Shown here piece after piece: positions 53,133 to 61,945 of a stretch of 64,000 bases of DNA. The translations under genes and the position numbers were made by a program. A model generated the notes under the pieces. It did not search any database and was not told the origin of the DNA. It was given only the letters and a program-made list of their open reading frames with translations. The DNA lies in the NCBI RefSeq assembly GCF_016918935.1, contig NZ_JAFFOB010000019.1, positions 62,001-126,000 of the forward strand, read 5' to 3'. Numbering within the stretch: the stretch's first letter is position 1; each line of letters begins with the position of its first letter. Source of the DNA: Roseitranquillus sediminis. Its GTDB lineage: Bacteria > Pseudomonadota > Alphaproteobacteria > Rhodobacterales > Rhodobacteraceae.

Positions 53133-54295
53133 GATGCTGCGACTGCGGTCGCGAACTCCTCCTTCAGCAAGGCGATGTCTTCGCAGCCGACCGAGATACG
53201 GAAGAAACCTTCGGACAATCCTAGCCCCGCCCGCTCGTCAGGCGTGAGCGCGCGGTGCGACGAGCTGGCCGGATGGCTCAGAGTCGTTCCGATGTCGCCA
53301 AGCGTCGGAGCGAACGGCAGGTCCGGCACCGCCCGCACGAGCGCATTTGCTGCAAAGCGACCGCCCTCGACTTCGAAGCTGACCATGTTTGATGCATGCG
53401 TCCCCATAAGACAGCGCGCCCGCTCATAGTCCGGATGGTCGCGCCGAAGCGGATAAAGCACGCGCGTCACACCCGGCAGTTGCGCGAGATGATCGGCAAG
53501 CTCAGCTGCATTCGCCTCGGCGCGATCGTAGCGCAGTTCGAACGAATAGAGCCCACGCTCTGCGAGCCAGCAATCGAATGGACTGGGCGTAAGGCCGGCC
53601 GTGACGGCGAAGGTGCGGATCCGCGCCTGCAGCTCCGGATCCTGCGCCAGCACGTATCCGAGCGTCGCGTCCGAATGGCCGGCGAGCATCTTCGTCACGG
53701 AGTGGATGACGATGTCCGCGTCATGACCGAACGCCTGAAAGGCCCGCGGCGTGGTAAAGGTGTTGTCGACCGCGAGGAGCACCCCGCGGTCGTGCGCCAG
53801 CCGCGCGATGCCCTCGACATCGGCAACTCGCAGCGTGGGATTCGCCACGACCTCAAGGAGGATGAGGCGCGTCTCGGGCCGCAGCGCCTGCCTGACCGCC
53901 TCGACATCTGTCGGATCGGCCAGGCTCGTCGCGATACCGAGGCGCGGCAGGTCCTCCTTCATCAGGCGCAGTGAGCGGCCATAGAGCTGGCTCCCGCCGA
54001 TGACATGGTCTCCGTTCTTCAGGAGCGCCATGAACATGGCAGTGACGGCGGCCATGCCGGAGCCGACGATCAGCCCCCCGCTGCCGCCTTCGAGAGCGTC
54101 GATCTTCTGCGCCAGGACGTCCGCGTTCGGGTGTCCTTCGCGCGCATAGGTATAGCCCGGAGAGCGGCTCTCGTACTGGTCGTCGAGCGCGTCCGGGCTT
54201 TCCGAGGCATAGACCACGGAGGGCATGATGGGCGTGACGACGGCGCGGCTGCTGCTCGCTGGAACGGGCGTGCGACGGATTGGCGTGCGGCTCAA
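53117..54295 (-). CDS. Cys/Met metabolism PLP-dependent enzyme (cystathionine lyase/synthase family)
   Basis: A 392-residue fold-type I PLP enzyme. SRSPGYTYAREGHPN near residue 44, the Schiff-base Lys in HSVTKMLAGHSD, the cofactor Asp in LAVDNTFTTPRAF, and the C-terminal TTLSHPASSSHRAL give the cystathionine gamma-lyase / beta-lyase / gamma-synthase family; the reaction cannot be fixed. The start is probably TTG at 54293-54295, overlapping the carbonic anhydrase stop (TTGA), because no ATG lies before the conserved MPSVVYAS. It is the last gene of the gmk unit. Confidence 0.87.
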   Translation of the reverse strand: MSRTPIRRTPVPASSSRAVVTPIMPSVVYASESPDALDDQYESRSPGYTYAREGHPNADVLAQKIDALEGGSGGLIVGSGMAAVTAMFMALLKNGDHVIGGSQLYGRSLRLMKEDLPRLGIATSLADPTDVEAVRQALRPETRLILLEVVANPTLRVADVEGIARLAHDRGVLLAVDNTFTTPRAFQAFGHDADIVIHSVTKMLAGHSDATLGYVLAQDPELQARIRTFAVTAGLTPSPFDCWLAERGLYSFELRYDRAEANAAELADHLAQLPGVTRVLYPLRRDHPDYERARCLMGTHASNMVSFEVEGGRFAANALVRAVPDLPFAPTLGDIGTTLSHPASSSHRALTPDERAGLGLSEGFFRISVGCEDIALLKEEFATAVAASQAER

Positions 54296-54822
54296 CTGGC
54301 GACCTCGAGGTTGGCGCGGAACTTGCGCATGCGCTCCTGATAGCTGCGCGCCGACGCCTCGAGTTTGCGCCGCCCCGCCTCGTCCAGCTCGCGCACCACT
54401 TTGCCCGGCGCACCCATGACGAGGGAGTTGTCGGGGATCCGCTTGCCTTCCGTGATCAGCGCTCCGGCACCGATCAGGCAATTCCGCCCGATGTGCGCAC
54501 CGTTCAGAACTGTCGCGCACATCCCGATCAGGCTGCCGTCCTCGATCGTGCAGCCGTGGAGCATCGCCTTGTGGCCGATCGTGCAGTTCCGCCCGATGGT
54601 CAGAGGGAAGCCCAAGTCGGTGTGTAGGACGCAGTTTTCCTGAATGTTGGACCCCTCGCCCAGTTCGATGGTCTCGTTGTCGCCTCTCAACGTGGCGCCG
54701 AACCAGACAGAACTGCCGCTGCGCAGGATCACGCGTCCGATCAGATTGGCATCCGGCGCGACCCAGTAGTCATCCGAATCCGGCAGCGACGGCGTGATGC
54801 CGTCGAGCGCATATAGCGTCAT
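54292..54822 (-). CDS. Gamma-class carbonic anhydrase family protein
   Basis: A 176-residue left-handed beta-helix protein with hexapeptide repeats (about 20-135) and a C-terminal helix. The three zinc/iron His of the class are in [17 protein letters not shown] and the nearby repeat. Relatives (YrdA/CaiE-like) may be true carbonic anhydrases or structural proteins without activity. It is coupled to gmk upstream (ATGA) and to the PLP enzyme downstream (TTGA). Confidence 0.9.
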   Translation of the reverse strand: MTLYALDGITPSLPDSDDYWVAPDANLIGRVILRSGSSVWFGATLRGDNETIELGEGSNIQENCVLHTDLGFPLTIGRNCTIGHKAMLHGCTIEDGSLIGMCATVLNGAHIGRNCLIGAGALITEGKRIPDNSLVMGAPGKVVRELDEAGRRKLEASARSYQERMRKFRANLEVAS

Positions 54823-55466
54823 GTCTCTCCCTCGAATTCCGCCTGAAGCCGCCTGACATGGGCGAGCAGGCCGGGTTGTTGCGTTCGGCGCAGCCGCTCG
54901 GCAGCGACAATTCCTCTCAGTCGCTCCTCAGTGCGCTCCAGGTCGTCGTTCACCAGGACATAATCGTATTCGGACCAGCGGCTAATCTCGTCCCAGCTCT
55001 TGAGCATCCGCGCACGGACGACCTCCGGCGTGTCCTGACCGCGTTCCGTCAGCCTGCGCCGGAGTTCTGCGATGGAGGGCGGCAGGATGAAGACCGAAAG
55101 CACGTAGTCCCGAAGCTGACCGTTCTTGATCTGCTGCGCACCCTGCCAGTCGATGTCGAAGAGAACGTCGCGACCGGCGTCGATCGCCTGCTGGACCGGC
55201 CCGCGGGGCGAACCGTAATAGTTGCCGAACACGTTCGCGTGCTCAAGCATGTCACCTTCATCGACCCAGCGGCGGAAACGCTCGTCATCGACAAAGTGAT
55301 AGTCCTGCCCCTCGACCTCTCCGACCCGCGGACTGCGCGTGGTCGCTGAGACGGAAAACACAATCGAAGGGTCCCACTGCCGCAGCCGGCGCGCCAATGT
55401 AGACTTTCCAGCACCCGATGGCGAAGAAAGGATGACGAGCAGTCCGCGCCGCGTTGTCTCCGTCAC
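54819..55466 (-). CDS. gmk: Guanylate kinase
   Basis: A 215-residue enzyme phosphorylating GMP to GDP. P-loop [12 protein letters not shown] near residue 12, GMP-binding [22 protein letters not shown], and lid [17 protein letters not shown] and [12 protein letters not shown] chose the GTG at 55466, which has AAGGA seven bases ahead and gives the usual length; the ATG eight codons earlier (55490) has no ribosome site. It is the first gene of gmk-carbonic anhydrase-PLP enzyme. Confidence 0.94.
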   Translation of the reverse strand: MTETTRRGLLVILSSPSGAGKSTLARRLRQWDPSIVFSVSATTRSPRVGEVEGQDYHFVDDERFRRWVDEGDMLEHANVFGNYYGSPRGPVQQAIDAGRDVLFDIDWQGAQQIKNGQLRDYVLSVFILPPSIAELRRRLTERGQDTPEVVRARMLKSWDEISRWSEYDYVLVNDDLERTEERLRGIVAAERLRRTQQPGLLAHVRRLQAEFEGET

Positions 55467-55511
55467 CGCGCGTCCTTCCCGTTGGGTCATGATCGACGAG
55501 TGCGTCAGATC

Positions 55512-55597
55512 TTAACCCTTTCTTAAATTTGGAGCTGATTTCAGCGGTGATTGTGTCATCTTAACGGAGTAGTAACCGTGCCCTAATCATCAGTTAA
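55512..55597 (+). promoter_or_regulatory. Three tandem CtrA-like boxes
   Basis: TTAA-N7-TTAA, the full CtrA consensus, at 55512-55526; TTAA-N7-GTAA at 55561-55575; CTAA-N7-TTAA at 55583-55597. They fill the AT-rich gap between divergent gmk and the PAS gene, ending 50 nt before the PAS start. In alphaproteobacteria CtrA binds such sites in cell-cycle, motility and related promoters. Confidence 0.65.
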
Positions 55598-55647
55598 CAG
55601 ACGGCGTTTGCCGCCACAACGCGGCGCCGCCGACCGAGAGGTCCGAC

Positions 55648-56340
55648 GTGAGCGAGATACGAGACATCAATACGGTCGTGTCTATCGACAGCTTTCGGGA
55701 GCGCGCACAGCAGGGCGCGCTCAAGAGGATCGAGGCCTACTGGGAAAGCTTGCGGAACGGTCGTGTGGTCCCTGCCCGGTCCGAGATCGACCCGCGTCAG
55801 ATTTCGAGTGCGCTCGGCAACGCCTTCATTCTCGAACGGATCTCCAAGGGCCTCGCCCGCTTCCGTCTCGCGGGAATGCACCTGAACGACCTGATGGGCA
55901 TGGAAGTGCGCGGGATGCCCCTCACGGCGATGATCGCGCCCGAGTCGCGTGACGCCGTTGGCTCCGCGCTCGAGACAATGTTCGAAGAACCTGCCGTCGC
56001 ACGCTTTGAGCTCGTTTCGCAAGGCTCTCTCGGCAAGCCGCGGATGCAGGCGCAGATGGTCCTCCTGCCGCTTCGGAGCGACCTCGGAGACGTCAGTCGA
56101 GCCCTGGGTGTGCTGGTGGCGGCCGGCAAGATCGGCCGTGCGCCGCGCCGATTCGACGTCCTGTCACACACCTGCCAGACGATGATCGGCACCGGCGATC
56201 ATCGCTGCACGACCAACCTCGCATCCGACGGAGCCGAGCGCAGCGCCGGGTTCGCCGAAGAAGCGGTGCGACCCGGCCTGCTCGAGCGGCTCGAGAGGGC
56301 CGACCGGCCCCATCTACGCCTGGTGGTCTCGCAGGATTGA
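55648..56340 (+). CDS. PAS-domain protein (PAS_5-like), CtrA-box controlled
   Basis: A 230-residue soluble protein with a single PAS-like domain at about 20-155 (AYWESLRNGRVVPARSEIDP, GNAFILERISKGLARFRLAG, GMEVRGMPLTAM, VLLPLRSD) and a disordered C-terminal tail without an output domain. It resembles the alphaproteobacterial single-domain PAS family that includes the Caulobacter cell-cycle protein MopJ; that link is from memory and should be tested. The start is GTG 55648 with GAGAGG seven bases ahead. Confidence 0.72.
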   Translation: MSEIRDINTVVSIDSFRERAQQGALKRIEAYWESLRNGRVVPARSEIDPRQISSALGNAFILERISKGLARFRLAGMHLNDLMGMEVRGMPLTAMIAPESRDAVGSALETMFEEPAVARFELVSQGSLGKPRMQAQMVLLPLRSDLGDVSRALGVLVAAGKIGRAPRRFDVLSHTCQTMIGTGDHRCTTNLASDGAERSAGFAEEAVRPGLLERLERADRPHLRLVVSQD

Positions 56341-56349
56341 GATCTGGTG

Positions 56350-56372
56350 GATGCCGGCCAGTGGCCGGCATC
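56350..56372. terminator. Hairpin terminator between convergent PAS and DAHP synthase genes
   Basis: Perfect 10-bp inverted repeat GATGCCGGCC / GGCCGGCATC with a 3-nt loop, in the 40-nt gap between the two stops. There is no T-run. Confidence 0.6.
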
Positions 56373-56380
56373 CGAGCCTC

Positions 56381-57748
56381 TCAAACAGCGGCCTCGAGCG
56401 CGGCGCGCCGTCGCGCGGTCAGCTCCTCTGAAACCAGGAAGGCCAGCTCCAGCGCCTGGCTTGCGTTCAGTCGCGGATCGCAGGCGGTGTGATAGCGGTG
56501 CGAGAGATCCTCGTCGCTCACGGCGCGGACGCCGCCGGTGCACTCGGTGACGTCCCGCCCGGTCATCTCGAAATGGACGCCGCCGGGAATCGTGCCCTCG
56601 GCGTTGTGAACTGCAAAGAACTCCTGCACCTCGCGCAGCACGCTGTCGAAGGGCCGGGTCTTGTAACCGGAAACCGACTTGATCGTGTTGCCGTGCATCG
56701 GGTCGCAGGACCAGACGACTTGCGCCCCCTCCTGCTGGACCGCACGGACGAGGCGCGGCAGGTGGTCTCCGACCTTGCCCGCGCCGAACCTCGCGATCAG
56801 CGTCAGACGGCCGGCTTCGTTCTGCGGGTTCAGCCGGGCCATCAGGACCTTCAGATCCTCCACCGTGAGGGACGGACCGCACTTCAGCCCGATCGGGTTC
56901 TGGACGCCGCGGCAGAACTCTACATGCGCGCCGTCAGGCTGGCGCGTCCGATCGCCGATCCAGATCATGTGCCCCGACCCAGCGACCCACTTGCCGGTCG
57001 TGGAATCGACCCGCGTCAGCGCCTCCTCGTACTCAAGCAGCAGCGCCTCGTGGCTGGTGTAGAAGTCGACCGACTGCAGCGTGTGCGCCGTGTCCTGGTT
57101 CACGCCCGCCGCCTGCATGAAGTCCAGCGCGTCGCTTATCCGGTTCGCAAGCTCACGGTACTTTTCGGCTTCCTCCCGATCTGTGAAACCGAGCGTCCAG
57201 GAGTGAACCTTGTGCACGTCGGCATAGCCGCCGGTGGAGAACGCGCGCACCAAGTTCAGCGAGGCGGCGGCCTGGGTGTACGCCTGCAGCATCCGCGCCG
57301 GATCGGGCGTCCGCGACTCGGATGTGAAGTCGATGTCGTTGATGATGTCGCCGCGATAAGATGGCAGCTCCACGTCGCCGCGGATTTCGGTCGGGGCCGA
57401 GCGCGGCTTGGCGAACTGGCCCGCCATGCGGCCGACCTTCACCACCGGCACCTTTGCGGCGAAGGTCAGCACCATCGCCATCTGCAGCATGACCTTGAAG
57501 GTGTCGCGGATGCTGTCGGCAGAGAACTCGCTGAAGCTCTCGGCACAGTCCCCGCCCTGCAGCAGGAATGCCTCGCCACGGGCCGCCTGCGCCAACGCCG
57601 CCTTCAGCCGCCGTGCCTCGCCGGCGAAGACCAGCGGCGGATACTTCGCCAGCTGCGCCTCGACCGGATGCAGCGCCGCCTGATCGGTGTATTCAGGCAT
57701 CTGCACCCGGGGCTTGCGCCTCCAGTCAGTCTTCTGCCACTCGCCCAT
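56381..57748 (-). CDS. Class II 3-deoxy-7-phosphoheptulonate synthase
   Basis: A 455-residue plant-type DAHP synthase joining phosphoenolpyruvate and erythrose 4-phosphate, the first step of aromatic biosynthesis. Typical blocks are [12 protein letters not shown] near residue 69, [59 protein letters not shown] and GGVHFEMTG. The ATG at 57748 follows GGGAG; the frame is open upstream to 57910 without coding character. It is distinct from the AroG/F/H class I enzymes. Confidence 0.95.
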   Translation of the reverse strand: MGEWQKTDWRRKPRVQMPEYTDQAALHPVEAQLAKYPPLVFAGEARRLKAALAQAARGEAFLLQGGDCAESFSEFSADSIRDTFKVMLQMAMVLTFAAKVPVVKVGRMAGQFAKPRSAPTEIRGDVELPSYRGDIINDIDFTSESRTPDPARMLQAYTQAAASLNLVRAFSTGGYADVHKVHSWTLGFTDREEAEKYRELANRISDALDFMQAAGVNQDTAHTLQSVDFYTSHEALLLEYEEALTRVDSTTGKWVAGSGHMIWIGDRTRQPDGAHVEFCRGVQNPIGLKCGPSLTVEDLKVLMARLNPQNEAGRLTLIARFGAGKVGDHLPRLVRAVQQEGAQVVWSCDPMHGNTIKSVSGYKTRPFDSVLREVQEFFAVHNAEGTIPGGVHFEMTGRDVTECTGGVRAVSDEDLSHRYHTACDPRLNASQALELAFLVSEELTARRRAALEAAV

Positions 57749-57980
57749 GTCCAAACTCCCGTCCGTCTGTCGGGGCGCAGGTATAGGCGACGCGAACCGC
57801 ATCGCAAACCATAATGTGTCGTCCGCGCTCGCGCGCAGGACGATCTGCGCCGCCAGCCACAATCCGTTCGCGCAATGACCCTGCGGCAGCCCCCTCCCGC
57901 GGTGCCACAAGCTGGTTTCCTTCGCCGCGAGGCCGACCTAGGCTCCTGCGCGGGAGAAGATCAGCTCAGGGAGCTTAGGA

Positions 57981-59171
57981 ATGAAGAGACTGATGATCGC
58001 CACCGCGGTAGGCGCGCTCTGCGCGGGCTCGGCCGTGGCGCAGGACGACCCGGTCAAGATCGGCGTCATCCTCGGATTCACTGGGCCGCTCGAGTCACTG
58101 GCGCCGCCGATCGCCGCGGGTGCCGAGCTTGCAATCGCCGAGGTAAACGAGGCCGGATCCTTCATGAATGGGCGGAACGTCGAGGGGATCCGCGGAGACT
58201 CCACCTGCGTGGACGCCAGTGCCGCGACGGCTGTGGCCGAGCGGCTGGTGACCAGCGACGGCATCGTCGGCATTGTCGGCGCCATGTGCTCGGGCGCGAC
58301 CAGCGCCGTCTTCACGAACGTCGCGCGCCCGAACGGCATCGTGCAGATCTCTCCTTCCGCCACATCGCCTGCCCTGACGACGATCGAGGACGACGGCCTC
58401 TTCTTCCGCCTCGCGCCGTCCGACACACGGCAGGGCGAGCTGATGGCGGAGATCATCCAGGGACGCGGCATCGACGAAGTCGCCGTGACCTACACCAACA
58501 ACGACTACGGCAAGGGCTTGGCCGACAGCTTCGAAAGCGCCTTTACCGAAGCCGGCGGCACCATCACGCTGTCGGCCGCACACGAGGACAACAAAGCCGA
58601 CTACTCCGCCGAGATCGGCGCGCTCGCTTCGGCCGGCGGCGAGGCGCTCGTCGTGGCAGGCTACGTCGACGAGGGCGGCTCCGGCATCATCCGCGCTGCG
58701 CTCGATTCCGGCGCGTTCGACATGTTTGTCCTGCCGGACGGCATGGTGGCCGGCGCGCTGGAAGAGAATTTCGGGAACAGCATCGACGGCTCGTTCGGGC
58801 AACACCCGAGCTCGCAGAACGAGGGCGCGCAGACGCTCGAGGCGATGCTGGCGGAGGACGATGTCGACGGCACCTCGCCCTACGCCAAGGAAGGCTACGA
58901 CGCCGCGGCGGTGCTCCTCCTCGCGATGCAGGCGGCCGACAGCACCGATGGTCAGGCGGTGGCCGCGGCGGTGATGAATGTCGCCAACGCGCCCGGCGAG
59001 CCGATCATGCCCGGTGAACTCGCCAAGGCGCTGCAGATCCTCACCGAGGGTGGCGACATCGACTATGTCGGCGCATCCGACGTGGAGCTGGTGGAGCCAG
59101 GAGAAAGCGCCGGCAACTATCGCGAGATCGAGATCCGCGACGGCAAGATCGAGACGGTGACGTTCCACTGA
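57981..59171 (+). CDS. Branched-chain amino acid/amide ABC transporter substrate-binding protein
   Basis: A 396-residue periplasmic Leu/Ile/Val-type binding protein (peripla_BP_6). Signal peptide 1-20 ending GSAVA-QDD, then the lobe motif IGVILGFTGPLESLAPPIAAG, the GAMCSGATSAV ligand region, ISPSATSP and TYTNNDYGKGL. First gene of a complete transporter. Possible substrates in the family include branched-chain amino acids, urea and short amides; none is specified. A strong hairpin follows it. Confidence 0.92.
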   Translation: MKRLMIATAVGALCAGSAVAQDDPVKIGVILGFTGPLESLAPPIAAGAELAIAEVNEAGSFMNGRNVEGIRGDSTCVDASAATAVAERLVTSDGIVGIVGAMCSGATSAVFTNVARPNGIVQISPSATSPALTTIEDDGLFFRLAPSDTRQGELMAEIIQGRGIDEVAVTYTNNDYGKGLADSFESAFTEAGGTITLSAAHEDNKADYSAEIGALASAGGEALVVAGYVDEGGSGIIRAALDSGAFDMFVLPDGMVAGALEENFGNSIDGSFGQHPSSQNEGAQTLEAMLAEDDVDGTSPYAKEGYDAAAVLLLAMQAADSTDGQAVAAAVMNVANAPGEPIMPGELAKALQILTEGGDIDYVGASDVELVEPGESAGNYREIEIRDGKIETVTFH

Positions 59172-59179
59172 AGATGGAG

Positions 59180-59211
59180 AAACGGCCCGGTCATTGAGGA
59201 CCGGGCCGTTT
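59180..59211 (+). terminator. Attenuating hairpin after the binding-protein gene
   Basis: 13-bp perfect stem AAACGGCCCGGTC / GACCGGGCCGTTT with a 6-nt loop, 8 nt past the stop. Partial termination here would raise binding-protein mRNA above the membrane genes downstream (inference). Confidence 0.7.
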
Positions 59212-59288
59212 CGATGACGCGCTTGGCCTGGTCTGGCCGCCCCGGTGGGGACGAACGGGCGGCCAGCGTGCTTGTGGGGATTGGGGAC

Positions 59289-60068
59289 ATGATCGTCGTT
59301 CAAGACGTTCACAAGCATTTTGGCGGCTTCCGCGCCGTCGATGGTGCAACGTTGAAAATTGCCGATGGTTCCATCACCGGTCTCATCGGACCGAATGGCG
59401 CCGGCAAGACGACCCTCTTCAACGTCATCGCGGGCAACCTGCAGCCGACCTCCGGGCGCATCCTGATGGATGGCGGGGACGTGACGGGCGAGCCGCCGCA
59501 TGCCCTCTTCCACCGCGGCTTGTTGCGCACGTTCCAGATTGCGCACGAATTCGCCTCGATGTCGGTGCGCGAGAACCTGATGATGGTGCCCGCGAACCAG
59601 ACGGGCGAGTCGCTCTGGAGCGCGTGGTTCTCGCGCCGCCGGATTGCGCAGGAGGAGCGGCGTCTGGTCGAGCGTGCGGACGAGGTGCTCCATTTCCTGA
59701 CGATCTCTCACCTCGCCGACGAAAAGGCAGGCAATCTCTCCGGCGGGCAGAAGAAGCTGCTGGAGCTGGGCCGGACGATGATGGTCGATGCCAAGATCGT
59801 GTTCCTTGATGAGGTCGGTGCCGGGGTGAACCGCACCCTCCTCGGCACCATTGGCGACGCGATCGTCCGCCTCAACCGCGAGCGCGGCTACACCTTCTGC
59901 CTGATCGAGCACGACATGGACTTCATCGCCCGGCTTTGCGACCCGGTCATCGTCATGGCGGAGGGTCGCGTCCTGACGCAAGGGTCGGCCGACGAGATCA
60001 TGGCCGACGAGCGGGTTATCGAGGCGTATCTGGGCACCGGGCTCAAGAACAAGGCCGTGCCGGCGTGA
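59289..60068 (+). CDS. livG: Branched-chain amino acid ABC transporter ATP-binding protein LivG
   Basis: A 259-residue ATPase. Walker A GPNGAGKTT near residue 38, signature LSGGQKKLLELGR, Walker B IVFLDEVGAGV (Glu-Val in place of the usual Glu-Pro), switch His in LIEHDMD. LivG-type features include the RTFQ Q-loop and the C-terminal ADEIMADERVIEAYLG block. The ATG at 59289 follows GGGGA; the frame is open to 59214. It overlaps livF by 4 nt (GTGA). Confidence 0.92.
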   Translation: MIVVQDVHKHFGGFRAVDGATLKIADGSITGLIGPNGAGKTTLFNVIAGNLQPTSGRILMDGGDVTGEPPHALFHRGLLRTFQIAHEFASMSVRENLMMVPANQTGESLWSAWFSRRRIAQEERRLVERADEVLHFLTISHLADEKAGNLSGGQKKLLELGRTMMVDAKIVFLDEVGAGVNRTLLGTIGDAIVRLNRERGYTFCLIEHDMDFIARLCDPVIVMAEGRVLTQGSADEIMADERVIEAYLGTGLKNKAVPA

Positions 60069-60805
60069 GCGCCCTGCCCGCGCAACAAACCGGACCGGGA
60101 GAGCCGTTCCTGATCGGCGAGGGCATGACCGGTGGCTATGGCGCCGCCGACATCCTGCATGACTGCACCGTCTCCGTCAGGCGCGGCGAAATTGCGGTCA
60201 TCGTCGGCCCCAACGGCGCCGGCAAGTCGACCGCGATGAAGGCAGTCTTTGGAATGCTTCCGCTCCGCAAGGGGCGCGTCCGCATCGGCGGAACGGACAT
60301 CACCGGCCTCGCCCCGCAGGCGCGCGTGGCGGAGGGGATGGCCTTCGTCCCACAGACGCGCAATATCTTCGGCGCGCTGACCGTCGAGGAAAACCTAGAG
60401 ATGGGCGCCTTCCTGCGGCGCGACGACATTCACGCGACGCTGGAGCAGGTCTATCACCTCTTCCCGATACTGCGCGACAAGCGCCGGCAGGCCGCGGGAG
60501 AGCTGTCCGGCGGTCAGCGGCAGCAGGTGGCTGTCGGCCGGGCGCTCATGACCCAGCCGCAGGTGCTGATGCTGGATGAGCCGACCGCTGGCGTCTCTCC
60601 CATCGTGATGGACGAGCTCTTCGACCGCATCATCGAGGTTGCGCGCACCGGCATCTCGATCCTGATGGTCGAGCAGAATGCGCGGCAGGCGCTGCAAATC
60701 GCGGACCGTGGCTTCGTTCTCGTCCAGGGGAGCAATGCCTACACCGACACCGGCGCAGCGCTTCTGGCGGACCCCGAGGTGCGCCGGACCTTCCTAGGCG
60801 GCTGA
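60065..60805 (+). CDS. livF: Branched-chain amino acid ABC transporter ATP-binding protein LivF
   Basis: A 246-residue ATPase pairing with LivG. Start GTG at 60065 inside the livG stop (GTGA). Walker A VGPNGAGKST near residue 49, Q-loop FVPQTRNIFGALTVEENL (a LivF hallmark), signature LSGGQRQQVAVGRALM, Walker B VLMLDEPTAGVSP, switch His position read as LMVEQN (Gln in place of His, normal for LivF). Confidence 0.93.
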   Translation: MSALPAQQTGPGEPFLIGEGMTGGYGAADILHDCTVSVRRGEIAVIVGPNGAGKSTAMKAVFGMLPLRKGRVRIGGTDITGLAPQARVAEGMAFVPQTRNIFGALTVEENLEMGAFLRRDDIHATLEQVYHLFPILRDKRRQAAGELSGGQRQQVAVGRALMTQPQVLMLDEPTAGVSPIVMDELFDRIIEVARTGISILMVEQNARQALQIADRGFVLVQGSNAYTDTGAALLADPEVRRTFLGG

Positions 60806-60934
60806 TTCCTTGTTCCGACCGCCCCTGATCTTGACGCGGGCGACGGGGTTCCGCATGCCCTCGACCTGCTGCAACACGCGCAGCGTCGCCCGCCGACGGG
60901 CGCGCCACCTACGGGATCGGGAGTTGAAAGTCGC

Positions 60935-61945
60935 TTGGAACCGTTGAACGCGCTCGTCGCGCTTGCGAACTTCGTCATCGTTCCGGCGACGGCATATGGC
61001 GCGCAGTTGGCGCTGGGCGCTCTCGGCGTGACGCTGATCTACGGCATCTTGCGCTTCTCGAACTTCGCGCACGGCGACACGATGGCCTTCGGAGCCATGG
61101 TGACGATCCTCCTGACGTGGTGGCTGCAGGCGCAGGATGTGACGTTCGGCGTCCTCCCGACGGCCCTCCTCGCCCTGCCCGCGGGCATCGCGGTCACGGC
61201 GCTGCTGGTCCTCGCGACAGACCGCGTGGTCTATCGCTTCTACCGCCGCCAGCGCGTCGCGCCGGTGATCCTGGTGATCGTGTCGATGGGCGTCATGTTC
61301 GTGATGAACGGGATCGTGCGCTTCGTCATCGGCGTAGACGATCAGGTGTTTGCTGACGGTGCCCGCTTCCTCATCAATGCGCGCGACTTCCGGGATCTGA
61401 CCGGGCTCGACGAAGGACTTGCGATACGGACGACGCAGGCAATCACCCTGGTGACCGCCATCGTCGTGGTCGCAGCGCTCTTCTGGTTCCTCAATCGCAC
61501 ACGTACGGGCAAGTCCATGCGCGCCTACTCCGACAATGAGGATCTCGCGCTCCTGTCCGGCATCGACCCCGAGCGCGTGGTCGCCATCACCTGGATCATC
61601 GTCGCCGCGCTCGCCACCATCGCAGGCGTGCTCTATGGCCTCGACAAGACGTTCAAGCCCTTCACCTACTTCCAGCTCCTGCTGCCGATTTTCGCCGCGG
61701 CCATCGTCGGCGGCCTCGGCTCGCCCGTGGGCGCGATCGCGGGCGGCTTCGTCATCGCCTTCTCCGAGGTAACGGTGACCTATGCCTTCAAGAAGGTGCT
61801 GGGCTATCTGCTGCCCGACGCGCTTGAGCCGGCGGGGCTGATGCAGCTCCTTTCCACCGACTATAAGTTCGCCGTCTCTTTCGCTATCCTCGTCATCGTG
61901 CTGCTGTTCCGGCCTACCGGGCTCTTCCGGGGGCAGACGTCGTGA
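60935..61945 (+). CDS. livH: Branched-chain amino acid ABC transporter permease LivH
   Basis: A 336-residue integral membrane permease with about eight hydrophobic segments. LivH-type motifs: QLALGALGVTLIYGILRFSNFAHGD near residue 25, SMGVMFVMNGIVRF, GKSMRAYSDNEDLALLSGI and IVGGLGSPVGAIAGGF. The start is TTG 60935 (GGGAG 11 nt upstream); no ATG or GTG precedes the first helix. The 129-nt gap after livF has no gene. It is coupled to livM by GTGA. Confidence 0.9.
   Translation: MEPLNALVALANFVIVPATAYGAQLALGALGVTLIYGILRFSNFAHGDTMAFGAMVTILLTWWLQAQDVTFGVLPTALLALPAGIAVTALLVLATDRVVYRFYRRQRVAPVILVIVSMGVMFVMNGIVRFVIGVDDQVFADGARFLINARDFRDLTGLDEGLAIRTTQAITLVTAIVVVAALFWFLNRTRTGKSMRAYSDNEDLALLSGIDPERVVAITWIIVAALATIAGVLYGLDKTFKPFTYFQLLLPIFAAAIVGGLGSPVGAIAGGFVIAFSEVTVTYAFKKVLGYLLPDALEPAGLMQLLSTDYKFAVSFAILVIVLLFRPTGLFRGQTS

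Noticed and set aside
58095-59981. 628-codon minus-strand open frame opposite the Liv binding protein and livG
   Set aside because: Crosses two verified genes and the hairpin between them; composition typical of antisense frames.
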